A DNA stretch of 64,000 nucleotides from Cyclina sinensis (taxonomy: Eukaryota > Mollusca > Bivalvia > Venerida > Veneridae), in the NCBI GenBank assembly GCA_012932295.1, contig JAAONU010000014.1, positions 15,751,039 to 15,815,038 on the forward strand. Direction: 5' to 3'. The position numbers were made by a program, and so were the translations under genes. Under the pieces are notes generated by a model. It was given only the letters and a program-made list of their open reading frames with translations. It did no database searches and was not told the origin of the DNA. Shown here piece after piece: positions 1-12,772 of this stretch (its first letter is position 1; each line of letters begins with the position of its first letter).

Positions 1-557
1 ATGACGAAAATATGCATAACTACACTCTCTTATAATCATTCTTCAGAAGTTTCCTCAAAATCTGATGAGCAGTTATGGAGATATGACTAAAATTTAGGGC
101 CACAATTCCATTAAAAATCAATTGACCAGAACACATCATTCACACACGTAATTACACTTGCTTATGATCATGCCTGTTAAGTTTTATCAAAAACTGACAA
201 GTAGTTATGGAGATAGGCCCATATGTGTTAAAATTTGGACAAATCAAGACCTGTAACTTCGTTGAAAAGCACTGAACTGGAACATGCCAATCATATGCTC
301 AACTAGACTTGGTACCAAAAAAATCGTAGCAAGTTCCATTGAAATCAGACAAGTGGTTATTGAGAAGAAGCACAGAGGAGGAGGGCGGGGGACATAAATA
401 CACAAAGTTTGTAAAAAAAACTGTACAGTTTCTGGGAGACATACAAAATCTTGGGTGGGGGAATGATCCATTGTCTGCAAACCTCATTACCTAAACTTAG
501 GTCTTTTCTGTCCTGGCAATCTATCATTTACATGATCTACTCACCAGTCAATTAATG
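1..557. repeat. 3' flank of TAF7: degenerate interspersed repeat
   Basis: This stretch lies beyond the TAF7 stop codon. It holds loosely repeated subunits: the phrase agttatggagat recurs about 130 bp apart (near 72 and 202), each followed by similar text. It resembles the repeat inside TAF7 intron 4. No convincing ORF, splice site or RNA gene is visible. It probably includes the TAF7 3' UTR, but no clear poly(A) signal was found. Confidence 0.4.
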
Positions 558-3500
558 CTAGCTGTCTAATATATCTTTTGTTGCATCTAAAGTTTCTCTT
601 TTCATGTCCTGTGTCATGTCTTCTATCTGTCTTCCCAGGTCACTCATCTTCATTTGCATATCAGCAGCTGTTGTAATGAACATAATATTTCAAATCAGTT
701 ATTTACATAAATTACCCTTTCATATTTCAGATTATGAGCTTTAAAATCATCAAGTGTTAACATTTGAGGCAGGGCTACTAAAAGTATGTTGGGAATGCAA
801 GCCATTCCTTTTTTTGCCTTCTTAAAAATGCTATAATTATTTAAAATTTCATTTGTAAAAAATATATATTAAATTCTTTCACACCATTTTATTATGTCTT
901 TTACATAAAAATTTTGGCCAAAAGATGTGTCAAACTTACATGCTTGTGAATCTTCTATCCCTTGGTTTCCAGGAAGTACAAAGGTATCCAAATTGATAAG
1001 CTGGTCCTCAGCCTTCACCTGTTGTGAGTTACTATCCTCTAGCTTCATGAAGTTCTGCTGCCGGGAAACATCATCTTCACTGTCCATAATGTTCACATCT
1101 TTCTCATCATCTTCATCTGAGGTACTTAGTTCTCCAAATATATCTGTAAAATCATGAATTCATTTCATGTGGTTTTTTTTATCTTTTTATTTGTATTAAC
1201 CCTTTGTTTTTTGTTTGTTTACTTAAATTATTTATGTTATCTTCAGGTGGCAATTAAAAGTTATTTCATGCAAGTTTAGTATTAACATATACATTGTAAT
1301 TCTGTACAGATTCTGTTGGTGAAAGCACAAATGAACAGCAGTGATACAAAATACAGTATCACTATTCCTTTAATTAAAATTTATTGCACTGGTAATGTGA
1401 ATAAACCACTACCTGCTTACAAATGGCTGACACAGGTATATATAGTTATCAAGTCAAGAACAACCTTTAATTTCCTAGAAAACACAAAATTAAAATAACT
1501 ATGTAAGGCCTGTCCATTGTTGAATTTGAAAGCATATAACATTCTAACCAATGAAATCATCAATTTTCAAACACGCAAATGTTTTCACTAAGTACAAACC
1601 TATATCCAAGCTTGCTGCTGTATCAGTACGCTTGAAGGACCCACCCTCCCCTGGGCCACCGGACCCCTCCACTTTCTCTGTGGCTCCTTTATCATCTTCT
1701 GTAATAAGCTCCCATTTCACGCTGATGGCCTCAGCATCAGCACGGAATAATCTTTTCACTTCTTTCTCAATATCTGGCTGATCCATGTACTGTAAATATT
1801 CATTCAATAACTGTACAAGACTGTCTGCTAAAAGTATTCAACAGATTGAATTTACAATCTAATGCATAATCTGCAAGAACATTTTTGTGCAAGAGCATAG
1901 ATGTTTAGAACTACCTGGCAAGAGAATCAAGAGATTTGATGTGCTCACCTGTATGCTTTCCAGATACATATATTTTGCTTTTTAATTAGAAAAGCAAACA
2001 GTAACAAGAGGGATACAACGACTCTAAATCACTCAACTGAGGATACTGGTACAAAGTAATTGCTAAAAACATCTAGCAGTGCAATGGTACCAAACTGGAT
2101 TTTTTTAAACAAAAGAATTACAAAATGATGCATTCCAAATATAACATAGCTTTAGGCATTTTGTTTTATGAGAAGGAAAGGTTTTAAAAATTTTTGGTCC
2201 TTCCGGCTTGGAGAAAATCTGATGCGGGAAAAATGTGATGTAGATATCATCAGGTATGTCAGTGATTTGAAGTATCATTCTGAGCTTATAAAACAAGGAT
2301 GGTCTCAGAAGAAAGCTTACCTTTTTCTTTAATGTCTTTCTAAATCTTTTCTTCTTTACATTCTTCAATGGTGGGGTAACTGTAAAATAAATATATATAT
2401 AAATTCCATAACTGATAGGCTTGGTATTCATTGATAAATATTGCCAAAGCAAACTAGAAATGTGTCCACAGAACACAGGTGCCCCAACCTTGTGCTTTTG
2501 TAAGAAAGAACAAACAGACAGACAGAGTCAGAGGCGAACAGACAAAAATCTTATTTGATGCATGCTGTATAAGTGGGGGCATAACCATTGAAAAGAAATC
2601 TATGGGATTTTTTTTTAAAATTCCCATTTTCACTATTTAAAGCACCATAACTGTGGTCATGCTAGAATGAGCTACAAATAAAACACCAGGTGCACAACAG
2701 CTCACCATGGCTAATGTTCATGGATATGATATCAATTCAAGTAATTTAGGAGCTATGCTCAACACAAACTTTAAAATGCCCAGTTTGACTAATGGCAAGG
2801 GCCATAACTGAGGTCATACTGACACAGCTGCACACAAAACCCCAGATGCACAACACATCATGCAAAACATTCAAGGAAGGTGTAGCGATTCCGCTTCAAA
2901 CACTTTAAGAGCTATGTGTGACACAAACTTTTCGGATGGATGTACACATGCTAGGACTGACACAGAAGGGTGGGAGTACAAAAATGTTTGCTAATCAAGA
3001 ATGCCACTCCCGGTGGGAGTACAAAAATGTTTGCTAATCAAGAATGCCACTTCAAGCAGGTGTTCCTGAATTACTTGCAGTCAATTAGCAACATACAAAC
3101 TTACTTCCATGGTTCCAGATAAATTTTTTATCTTTGTCTCCCTTCTTCTTATTGGCTGGTGTTTCGTTCTCATCCTGTGCAATGTCTTCTTCTGTTGTTG
3201 GAACCAGCAGCTAAAAATGTGTATGTTCTCATTAAAGCAAAAGCATTCACAAACATTTATCTGTCAATATTTGAAAAAAAATTTAAACATCATAATCAAG
3301 TTTTTGTACCCAATATAACCTGGAGATAAATATAAAATTTTATTTATTTCAAATTTAAGTACAAATCCAATAGCCTGTCAGCCAGTTTTTGGTATTTATA
3401 TGTATAAGGACTTGAACCCATGACCATCAATCAGTGACAGGTTAAGTGATATGAAATTAGCAACTTCAATCATTCAACCACAGAGGCAGATTCTCAGCCA

Positions 3501-6500
3501 CAGAAGTCTGAACATTCTGTCAAAGACCTCTCGATTGAACTTTGTTACACATGTACATTACCTGACATATGTCTGCAGTTTTGTAGAATGTTTTCATGTC
3601 CACAGTTTTCAGTGATTCAATGATGCAAGGTAAGTCCACCATCTGAAACAAAACAAGGCAATAACATGTCTTCAAACTGCTTTCTTTTACACATGGCCTA
3701 TACCATTTCCAATCAAATTCTGAATAAATGAAAAGGCATTTGTAACTTAATTTCACCATACCAAGAGAAAACTAACCAATAACTATGCTTTCAAGGCAAC
3801 TCTTCTTTAATTTTCTTTTAATTCTCATACAATGTATTTTTAGTTTTTATCCTTCTACTGTACTGTAGAAATAGTACTTTACTTTTACAATTTTTTTCTG
3901 TGAAGTAAGGATCAATAATTTTTCTGTAACTGTGGGACTATAAAGGGCCTAGTTCGATCACAAGAGTAGTGTCACCATGTTGTATAAATACTCATTATAA
4001 TGCAAAGGGAGATAGTTCAAACATAAAGGGACAGATTTACATTATTAAATGCTGTAAATTTCAAACTGAAAGCTTTATAATTGTCAAAATAGTTTAGTAA
4101 AAAGCAATTAAGTAACAGTCTACTTTGCTTGGAAAATTCTTACCTGAAATACTGAAACTGTTTAGTATGTTTGTGTCATTAATAAATCATCTTGAAAATT
4201 TCCAGAAGCTTTTTATAAGAAAAAGAAATATATCATGAAACATTGTACATGTATATCATGTATTGTGATCAAGGACTTGCAATGCATATCAAATCTTAAG
4301 ACAGACAATATCATTACACCCTTACTGTACAACTGGTTAACCGTTATAAAGGTATAAGTCAATCTCACAGAACAATGTCTACCTACCTTTGCAGGGATAT
4401 AGTCATTTCCAAACCTGATAGCACCTCTTCTAAGGTCAGACTGTAGTTCTATACTAAGTCTGTCTTTCAGATATATACTCTCATTCTTCAACTCCTGTCT
4501 CAATGCTTCTGCAGGACCCTGAAAATAGATAAGTTAATCTATACAATCCAGATAATTATGTATCAAGAAAGCTAAGACTGATCTTTCTTATTATGTATAC
4601 TTGAATTCCAGTGTATTAACAATAAAAATAATTAGAATGAAAAACAAGCACTACAGTTCAATTGAACGCAATGCCGGATGACCTTTGACGCCATGACCTC
4701 TTAGTGGGTCTGGCGGATAGAGCTCATTAAGGTGCGTGCACCTGTGAAGTTTGGAGTCTGTAGGTGGAAGGCCTTCCATGTTATGGTCAAGGGTAAAGTT
4801 TTGTGACAGACAGACAGATATATGTATATCAGAGCATAAGATATATCTGGGGGCATAAAAAAAAATGATTAAAAGATCATTATATATAAAACAATCAATT
4901 TTTTTTTGAAAAACAGTTAACTTTTTTTATGGCATACATTTGTAGCATATAATATCATGTTACTGTTTTTTTGACATTCTGTTTATCAAATCGCCAGGAT
5001 CAAAATGATTTGTAGATGTATTTTCCTCATAATCATTAAATTGAAACAAGAGCTATTACTAAATGTGATAGTTGTGCCATCTTTGGCATTGTCCTAAAGT
5101 GTTAATAATTGTTGATTTGTTATGACAGCTGAGTTGAATATACAAGGGTCCATTTGGGTAGGTTAATTTGCATATATCCAACAGTATGACTTGTTATCTA
5201 TAGGATCTCTAGACATTTCACTGGATGTTGATTTTAAGCAGACACAATTTCCTACCAATTTGTACATGTCTTTTTTAATCTCTGAACAGGAGTGGATCAG
5301 TGGTACATGCTGGACTTGGAATCCAGTGGTAGTGAACTTGATCCACACTCGTCCTCTAACATTATGAAATGTCTTTCGGATGGGACATTAAACTGAAGTC
5401 CCATGTATAAGTGCTATATAATGAGCACTGAAACATACATGTGAAACTTTTTATCCTTCTTCACCAGTAGATCTGGATCAGAGTATCAGTAGATTTAACT
5501 TTTAATCAGTAGATTTTACTTTTTCAATCTCGAACCAAGAACATGAATTGCTTATAGGCACTAAGCACTTTTTCTTTTGCTCTTATAAGCTAAAACGTAC
5601 TTCAGCATTTTAACAATTATTTACATAACAATCCATTAAGTTATGAAAAACATAAACTTGTCAACAATTACATATTTGAGATTATCTGACTGACATCATA
5701 AACATATTTTCCTCTGTCTCTTTGAAATATATTTTCCTCTGCTCCTCTGAAAGTTATACACAGTTTAAAAGATAATCTGACCTTGAATTTATTAAAAAAC
5801 TAAATCCCGTGTTGCACTAATGTCAATTACCCTTCATCTCACAGATTATCTCAAAAGATTATTAATTCTAAAGATGAGTTCACATGACTTTAATTGTGTA
5901 AACACTGACATGGCATTTCTCTGACAGCCAAGATAACTAGCCTAAATTTGCAGAAAAAAGTAACATAGATTCATACATGTACTTTAGGTCCTTGATCAGG
6001 CATACTGCATTCAACCCAGTATTATGTCCCTACATGTATAATGCGCACCCATATTTTGACAGGCCATTCTTGGGGGAAATCTTTGTTTCAATAAGTTAAA
6101 ACAAGTAGTCACTGTAAGATGACAATGCCCCCCCCCAAAGGTGCTTTGACCTTTGAGTTGAGGACCCGTCATTCAAAATTAAGGTCAAATAAATATAGTT
6201 CACCGGGAAGGTCTTTTCTAAAGGGGTGTTGTGTCCAAGTACGAAGAAAATCCACTTACTAATAAGGAATTTATGGCCAATGTTAAAGTTTTCTGATGGG
6301 ATGATAGACAGACGGACAGACTGATAGATGGACAGAAAGTTCAAATACTATATGCCTTCCTTCAGAGGCATAAAAAACAACAACTGAAAATGAAAGAAGC
6401 CTGCAGCACCACCTAGAAAATTTTTTATGTGCCATGTTAATCCTGTAGTGAAAACCTGCAGAGAATATTTTAACTAAGTTATACTAACTTGTCAAATATT

Positions 6501-7621
6501 TTGCGAAGTTGTGAATACTTTCTGCTTAACTCTGCAAACTGTCGCAAAACTGCTCATCATTAACTGATAATTTTCGCATATCAAAGGAACAATAGCTTCT
6601 GTTATTGTTCAAAGCTACAAACTGTCACCAAACTTCTCATCATTAATTGGTTATCAGAGATGTGTCAGTTTGTTACTGGGTATTAACATGTCTAGTCTGT
6701 AGGGTAATTAGCCTGTACTGACAACAACAGTAATGGAAGCTATCGTCAGTTACAATGTTGAAATTATGCAGTTCGACAGAAAATAAACAAAATGCCCAGT
6801 ATCAGTGTATAATCTCACCCCAAGTCTTTGCCTCATCTGTGGGGTAAGAAAGTGTATGTTATACTTGGGTGAATAATGCATGTATGGAGCAATCCTCTTT
6901 CAACACAAATATATCATTTGATAGGAATTTCTTTTTGTGACAAGTGTTCAGATCATGATCATAGCTGTCCCTCGTTTTACCGGAATCTACCAGAATCGAC
7001 TTTGCATTATTTTTTGTTATTAACGTTAACAATATTATATATTAATTAACAGTGTTTTATATCTTGAAAAAAGAATTGGCTTATGTACGAAATATAGGTC
7101 GATTCCGGTAATGCAAAGTCGGTTCTGGTAAAATTGGTTGATTCCAGTAAAACATGGGACCCTGATCATAGGGATGAAATTTGGGAATATCCAGAGAGTA
7201 AGTGAATACCCATTTTATGATATAAATTTTAAGTCTACGGATTAGAACTATACTAGATGTTAAATACTATGCATCCTTAGATAAATAGTAATATGAAACC
7301 AATTGGATGGGGTAATCTTGAGACAAGACGCAATTAGGATCCCTTTACAATTTTTCAAGCTGAAATTTGGGAACATTAATCACATATTTACCTACTGTCT
7401 TGCTAATTATGCATCATCTAATTTTTTTGAAGATTTAAATTGTCAAACATAAATCCGTTATCCGAAATGAAACAGTCCGAAATCAGTGTAGCTTCTCTAA
7501 AAAAATACGGTTACTTCTAAAAAATGATCATTACCTGGGGAAGTCTCATTATAAATTGTTGCTCAAGATCAAAAAGAGGTTCTCCACCGCCTTCTTTCTT
7601 CTTTTTTGGACCAACTGACAT
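558..7621 (-). CDS. TAF7: TAF7, transcription initiation factor TFIID subunit 7 (8 coding exons)
   Basis: TFIID subunit that binds TAF1 and restrains its acetyltransferase activity during RNA polymerase II pre-initiation (family knowledge). The exons read from the minus strand are 7535-7621, 4387-4518, 3562-3642, 3105-3210, 2321-2379, 1600-1789, 940-1143 and 558-667. All splice sites are GT/AG, every phase joins, and the product is 322 aa (human about 349). The TAFII55 N-terminal domain is unmistakable: [10 protein letters not shown] (residues 19-28), [10 protein letters not shown] (45-54), [12 protein letters not shown] (75-86), [11 protein letters not shown] (90-100), KFIWNHG (129-135) and the basic block KKKRFRKT. 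An EKEVKRLF motif and an acidic segment ending in [10 protein letters not shown] follow. The C-terminal coiled-coil region is shorter than in human. The start is the first Met, placed just before the conserved domain. Mammalian TAF7 is intronless, whereas this copy keeps an ancestral multi-exon structure. Confidence is very high for identity and high for boundaries. Confidence 0.95.
2496..2960. repeat. Interspersed repeat with internal subunits in TAF7 intron 4
   Basis: Two diverged subunits of about 175 bp each contain ccataactg(t/a)ggtcat, then (c)accaggtgcacaac or cccagatgcacaac, then gagctatg. A leader rich in acagacag and ending ggggcataacc precedes them. This is typical of dispersed, non-coding bivalve repeats; the family name is unknown to me. 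Confidence 0.5.
2969..3051. repeat. Perfect 43-bp tandem duplication in TAF7 intron 4
   Basis: The segment beginning ggtgggagtacaaaaatg at 2969 repeats at 3012 with a period of exactly 43 bp and essentially no divergence. This points to a recent duplication. It sits just downstream (in the gene's direction) of the donor site of exon 4, without disturbing that site. Confidence 0.85.
4660..4862. repeat. Interspersed repeat relic in TAF7 intron 1
   Basis: Non-coding text contains catgacctcttagtgg, gttatggtcaagggtaaagt, a (acag)n run and a gggggcataaaa end. The same sequence types recur at about 6110-6375, so the two are related dispersed copies. No coding capacity. Confidence 0.45.
5284..5432 (+). 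repeat. tRNA-derived SINE, diverged copy
   Basis: The head ggagtggatcagtggtaca aligns with the tRNA-like heads of the SINEs at 12.47 and 13.26 kb. It is followed by the shared body motif gtctttcggatgggacatta and gtcccatgta. It is 3'-truncated and diverged. Confidence 0.65.
6090..6375. repeat. Interspersed repeat relic in TAF7 intron 1
   Basis: A second relative of the 4.66-4.86 kb repeat. It has an oligo-C tract at 6128, gtgttgtgtccaagtacga, tttatggccaatgttaaagt, a run of gacagacggacagac and a terminal gaggcataaaa. Non-coding. Confidence 0.45.
6967..7160. mobile_element. Small inverted-repeat element (MITE-like) in TAF7 intron 1
   Basis: The left arm, gtccctcgttttaccggaat then accagaatcgactttgcat, is mirrored by the right arm ending ttactggaatcaacc / gttttacatgggac when reverse-complemented. 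The arms are about 50-70 bp with a short AT-rich centre. Total length is about 194 bp with no ORF. It is probably a non-autonomous DNA transposon. Confidence 0.7.
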
Positions 7622-8024
7622 CTCTAAATAATATCGTATTTGTTTTTCAGAAAACACAATGTGCACAGAAATTGATTACGTCAAACTTTTGACATGTTTG
7701 GTATGTTTTGCAGACGACTTATGCAGACAATATAAACAAAGAAGGGTACTTGATTTTGAAGACAATATAGATTGTGTAGGAAAAGGTGTTAAATTTATAC
7801 CATGAGTTGTGAATGGGAAGTTAAAGGTTGTTGGTGTTATAACAAATGGAATTTTAAAAATGGGTTTAGTGTTCCTCTAACTGTTGAAAATCGAGGTTTA
7901 ATATTGTTTATGATGTACATTTTAACTGATATAATTGCAAATTTCTTATATTGATGCTAATTTGATTATATGAAGTATTTGAAGTATAAAGTATTATATG
8001 AACATTTTGGAGAAATGTATAAAT
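7622..8024. other. TAF7 upstream region, no gene seen
   Basis: AT-rich sequence immediately upstream of the TAF7 start codon. It must contain the TAF7 promoter and 5' UTR, since transcription runs leftward, but no TATA box or initiator could be assigned with confidence. No ORF worth reporting. Confidence 0.5.
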
Positions 8025-8775
8025 AAAATCAATTAATTAAATTCTATAAATGTATATTATTTTGACTTGTTAGTCTTGTCAGCATAAATATTCTGTATGT
8101 TATTTCACATGAAATATGTCTCCAAGATAGGCCTACAACAAAATTTATCATGTATAACATTGAAAATCAATAAGACTGAAAAAATAAAGATAGAAAAATT
8201 AGGCTTAATTTTCATTTAAGTTAAACTAAAATAAATTGCACTACAATGTATCAAATTATGATATTGGACACCTATGATTCACACCTCTTAAAAACTGACA
8301 GCCATAAATTTGGGGTAGGCTACATGTTAAATGTCTAAGGCGATAAATGGATTAAAATAAAAACAATAATTTTGACACATTTAATATTGTTAAATATTGC
8401 TTATAATGTATCACATATGTTATACATTTAACATATATACTTGCTATTATGAATATAATTATGAAGTATGGCCACATAATTAGCTTGTTTCATAGTTTTA
8501 GAGAAATACATAACATTCAATTAATTAAATCCTATAAATGTATATCACTTTGACATGTTTCCCTTACCTGCAAAGTGAGGATAAATGTTCTACCAGATAC
8601 AGTAACAATATTATCATAATCATGATGTATAAAATAAAAAATAATAAGAATAAAAAAGATAGAAGAATTAGGTTGTATTTTCTTTTAATTTCAGTTAAAA
8701 AGCACCAAATTCCACTGTATTCTATTTAATTGTGATACTGTAAACTTATGATTCACACCTCTAATAAATGCATAA
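8025..8775. repeat. Diverged direct duplication of about 260 bp
   Basis: The segment starting aattaattaaattctataa at about 8030 recurs as aattaattaaatcctataa at about 8519, roughly 489 bp apart. Both copies proceed through matching landmarks (gatagaaaaattagg or gatagaagaattagg) to tatgattcacacctct. They are indels-rich and AT-rich. No coding function seen. Confidence 0.65.
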
Positions 8776-8939
8776 ATACAAGTGAAAGGTATATTACAAA
8801 TACAATATTTATTGTTCTATTAAAGTACTCCAACTCTTAGCACTTTTCTACGTCGACCACCTAGAGTCCTATTTGTCAGTGGAAATTCTGTCATTTTTTG
8901 TTCTCAAAACTGTTTAGTAGATGATTTCTTAAAGCTTTT

Positions 8940-11455
8940 GTATCAAAGATTAAATCATATCCTAAGTTGTTTTTTTTCCAAGACAATAAGTTGTAGCAAA
9001 TGCTACTGCAAATAAACCACAGTCAACGGAATTTGTCTGTTTCATGACAGTTGATAAATTAACAGACAGACACTTAACATTTTTACCATATATTTGAGAA
9101 AGCTGTATTTTCAGTCCATCAGGCATAATTTTATCAATATTTCTGTCATTTCCCAGGCGTTCTAATACATAAACTTGTTATTTGTGAAACAAAGACACTA
9201 CCCTGTGGTCATTGTGGGTATGATGAATTTGACAACTTGGTGATGGTTCAACAGGGTCAAACGGAAATCTGTAGTTGCCCATCGACTTTCACTGTCATTA
9301 AAAATTGATACTTTCTCAGTTAATTGTAGCCCATTGACTGCATTGCCCATTTGTTTCCTGAGAAGTTTATTTACTGCTTCCATATGATGAGAGTTTAATT
9401 TCCCCCTTTCAACAGTTCAGATTTGCCCTCCATTGTTAAATGTACTTTTTAATACACCATTGTATATTGGAAGTAGACGTTGATGTTTCTTGCATGTCGC
9501 AGTTTACATCACGACTAGATTCCAATTCCACTAAATCATTATTTTCACTTATGACTGAGAGATCTATCATAAAATTGTAAATTTCTCTTATTGCTACAAG
9601 TTTCTGAATTGTTACTGCTGTTTTTATTCTTTCTTTTTTTTTAGATATGGATCTAGGTGTTTTTTGTGTACTTTTAATTAAACATTTTGGGGACTTAGGA
9701 GTTAATACATCAAACAGAGATTTCTTGACATTTGAGTTTGGTCTTACTGTCTTTATGTCTTTTAAATCAACTGGCGTGTTAAAGTTACAACTTATATACG
9801 CTGACTTTGCAACTGAACTTTTACACTGTGGAAGGGTGCGTACATTCATTTCGTACACCTTGATGTCATCTGAACGACCACAATGCTTTTTTACCCAGAA
9901 CTTCATGTCATTTAGTACGTGGTTCCAGCAAATTAAAACCTGTGAATTACTTAAGCGTTCTTCTAATGCATTTATAATTCCCTCTTTTTGCGGTCGGTTA
10001 TAACATTAATATTTCTCTGGGTTAATTTTGATACCCTACTTTTTACTTGTTCTATAAATTGCCCATGACATATTTGATATACCCTTCCATGTATCATAAA
10101 TTGCAACTGGAATTATTGGTCTTTCTTGGAACATTGGATGCTAAATAACCATCGTTGATACATAAAAATCCCCTAAATTAAAGGTTGTGTCATAGAATGA
10201 GTTCATAGTATTTTCATTTAATTGCAGAAGTTTGTTCAATTCATCAAACATTTCATTGCTTCCTACCACAACTTTTAAATCAGGCGTAGATTTAATACTT
10301 AAAATGTAATTTTCAAGTTGATCCACTCACACATGCAATGCATATAATACGTCATGGGAGAGCATGTTTTCTTTCCTTTGTGTTGGTTGAAGATTGTTTA
10401 TTTGTCTGCCATTTCTTGGCACATTAACACCCTTGACTATAGTATCTGGAGAATTATCTGATCTCATTTTTTTGTATAGCTGATTCGGTTTTTCGACTTG
10501 GTTTCGATTTTTTATTTCATTAATAACGGAAGGTGTTGTTCTTTTGAACTGGCGAGTGCTCTTTTTACGATTACTGTGATGAAGTTTTTTGTATGCTTCA
10601 TGATTTACATAATACTAGTACACTAATACTGTACGTCCATTGTTATTGTCATCTGTAAACTTTAACACATGCTTATATGAAATTCATTGCTTGTTACACC
10701 TTGATTATATATCTGGAAAAATAAACGTTCCATTTTCTTTCCATCAGTTGTTACATATTGACGTTTCCCCAAATTTCTTCATGTGTAATCGTCAGCACGC
10801 CAGCCCTCTTTTGTGTCTTTTTTACTAGAATCATCACATAAAGAAACTCCTCCAGCTGCTGGTCGTTAAGGTGGTTCATTAGTTACGCTGTCAGGCAAAT
10901 TCTGAATAAGAATGTCTGCTGCTTCATAATGCATCAACTTTCTATCTGTTTCTGAAAACATTGGTGCATCCTTACCCCCACCTACCAATGGAACATCTTG
11001 AATTATCCCGAGTTTTTCATTACATGTATCACTACTAAGCACATATTTTTCCTTTGTCTCTATTAATCTTACTTTTTCTGAGGTAAACACAGGTTGTTTA
11101 TGATTCTTCGACGTACTTGATGTGAATACAGTTTGTTTTTGACTCTTTGAAGTAGCTTTGTGGAGCTGTGGTCGTTTAAATGTTGCTTTCCTGGGCTTCC
11201 GTCTCAAAAGTATGTTGTTGGCCACAGAAGCTGATGGAAGTACATTTACACAGGGTGACACAGGGCGCGGTTTTTCGACCGTCGATGTTTAAGAGGTGAA
11301 TGCTGTTTCACCTTAAATGAATATTATGTAGATCGTGGTACATAAGCGGACACTGCGGAACTTGCAGCAGTCTCTATCTTTGAAAAAAGTTGCTGTGTTC
11401 TCTCATAGCTTAAATGCAGACCGTATTTACTGAGCATGGTTCGTCTGGCACCTTG
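8940..11455 (-). pseudogene. Decayed transposase-like gene (MULE-like) with a Ulp1/C48 protease-like domain
   Basis: Read on the minus strand, a broken reading frame gives recognisable blocks: LSKYGLHLSYERTQ (about 11440), KKDTKEGWRADDY (about 10800), STRQFKRTTPSVINEI (about 10530), a core of YDTTFNLGDFYVST (about 10180), EGIINALEERL then CWNHVLNDMKFW (about 9970-9890), and a C-terminal part with MEAVNKLLRKQ (9383) and QTNSVDCGLFAVAFA (about 9010). I read the DTTF...CWNH core as that of Mutator-like (MULE-type) transposases. The DCGLFA block with an upstream NDH is the Asp/Cys and His signature of Ulp1-like C48 peptidases. Several stops and frameshifts separate the blocks, so it is not functional. 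Some plant and animal MULEs are known to carry Ulp1 domains. The transposase family assignment is inference; the peptidase block is clearer. Confidence 0.6.
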
Positions 11456-11639
11456 ATATATAAGAAAAACTTATTTAAACATTTTTTTCCATGATGATAT
11501 CATTTTCTCACCATTCTATTCATTATCAATAAAAGTTAGTGTAATACTGTTTATTTGAAATACTTGTGAATTAAAGTTGTTTTTTTTTTCTTTTCTTTTT
11601 TGGATCTTCTTGAATAATTTCTCTTTCTTTTACACAATA

Positions 11640-12275
11640 CTTACCAAACAAAGTGTAGAATTTTGGATGTCTTATAATGTTGATACAGGTCACATGATCA
11701 GTAACTTTGTGCAACTGTCTGTTGACTGAGCAGGCATATCTATTCCAGTGAACATTGAACTTCCATTCGTGTTGACATCATGGAACTCATTTTGTAATCG
11801 AGGTAGTATTTCAGAAACCAGCAATTTGACACTAAGAAAGAAATACTAAAACATTTAGCATATTGGCTACAACAACAACTCAGACTTTAATTTTACATCA
11901 CAATCAGCTTGATTCTTATCAATATCATATTCTTTAACAATTAAAAAATGACATTTAGACTTGTTTTTTTCTAATGGTATATGTTTTTCTCTCATGTTTT
12001 GTGCACATACTCATTTGTAATCTATGGTGTCACCATGATGTTTTATGTTTTTCTTTTATGATGTTTTTCATCACTTCATAAAGATTTTTCAACATGACAT
12101 TATATTTTATTATACAATAAGTACTATACATCGTTGAGTGAAGATGAATAGTCTCGCAAAGATGCTCTATATCTGATGCCAAGTCAGATGGAGTCTTTCT
12201 ACCAATGTCATTTGCACCATCAACAATCACAACAACCTGAAAAGAACATTTTTTGAAAAAGATAATCTTTATCAA
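11640..12275 (-). pseudogene. SGNH-hydrolase-like fragment, probably transposon-associated
   Basis: The minus strand has a 3' splice site (ttttcag at about 12240) followed by VVVIVDGANDIGRKTPSDL, which carries the GxND oxyanion-type block of SGNH/GDSL esterase-like folds. A second block near 11830-11640 reads VKLLVSEILPRLQ and then, after a frame change, RYACSVNRQLHKVTDH and INIIRHPKFYTLFG, ending at a GTAAGT-like donor. Together they look like two exons of a decayed gene. It lies directly upstream of the transposase-like pseudogene on the same strand, so the two may be parts of one composite element, but that is not proven. Confidence 0.5.
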
Positions 12276-12469
12276 AATTCGGATTAAAATTTTGTCATTT
12301 AATAATTAAGTAATATCCTAAATAAAGATACTAATTTTACTTTACGTTTGTTTACACTTAGCTACTCACATGTATTAGCTTATGACCTTATTAGATGATA
12401 AAAGGATTAAACCAATCAACAATGATTATGACAATTCAGTCATATAGTCTGCAAAATCAAGAAACCTTC

Positions 12470-12772
12470 TTTAAGGAGCGGATCAGTGGTCCAGTGGTAA
12501 CGCGCTGGACTGGTAACCCAGGGGTCCCGAGATCGACCCCCGCTCCTCCATGGCCACTAACATTACTAATTGTCTTTCGAATGAGACATTAAACAGAGGT
12601 CCCATGCTGTACACTGAGCATGTAAAAGAACCAGGCGTGTCTCTGGAACGGGATGCCTTCTGTACCTTGCACTACCCCCACAACTAAAATAACTAATCTC
12701 TTCAGGGGGCGTCGGTCATATGGGCAACCGGTACAGACGATAAATAAACTCATATAGATAGATAGAACCTTC
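12470..12772 (+). repeat. Full-length tRNA-derived SINE
   Basis: The tRNA-like head gatcagtggtccagtggtaa ... gatcgaccccc carries degenerate A- and B-box positions. It is followed by the body gtctttcgaatgagacatta, ggaacgggatgcc and gggggcgtcggtcatatg, with a tail of aaataaactcatatagata. At about 300 bp it is the reference copy for the cluster. Confidence 0.85.
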
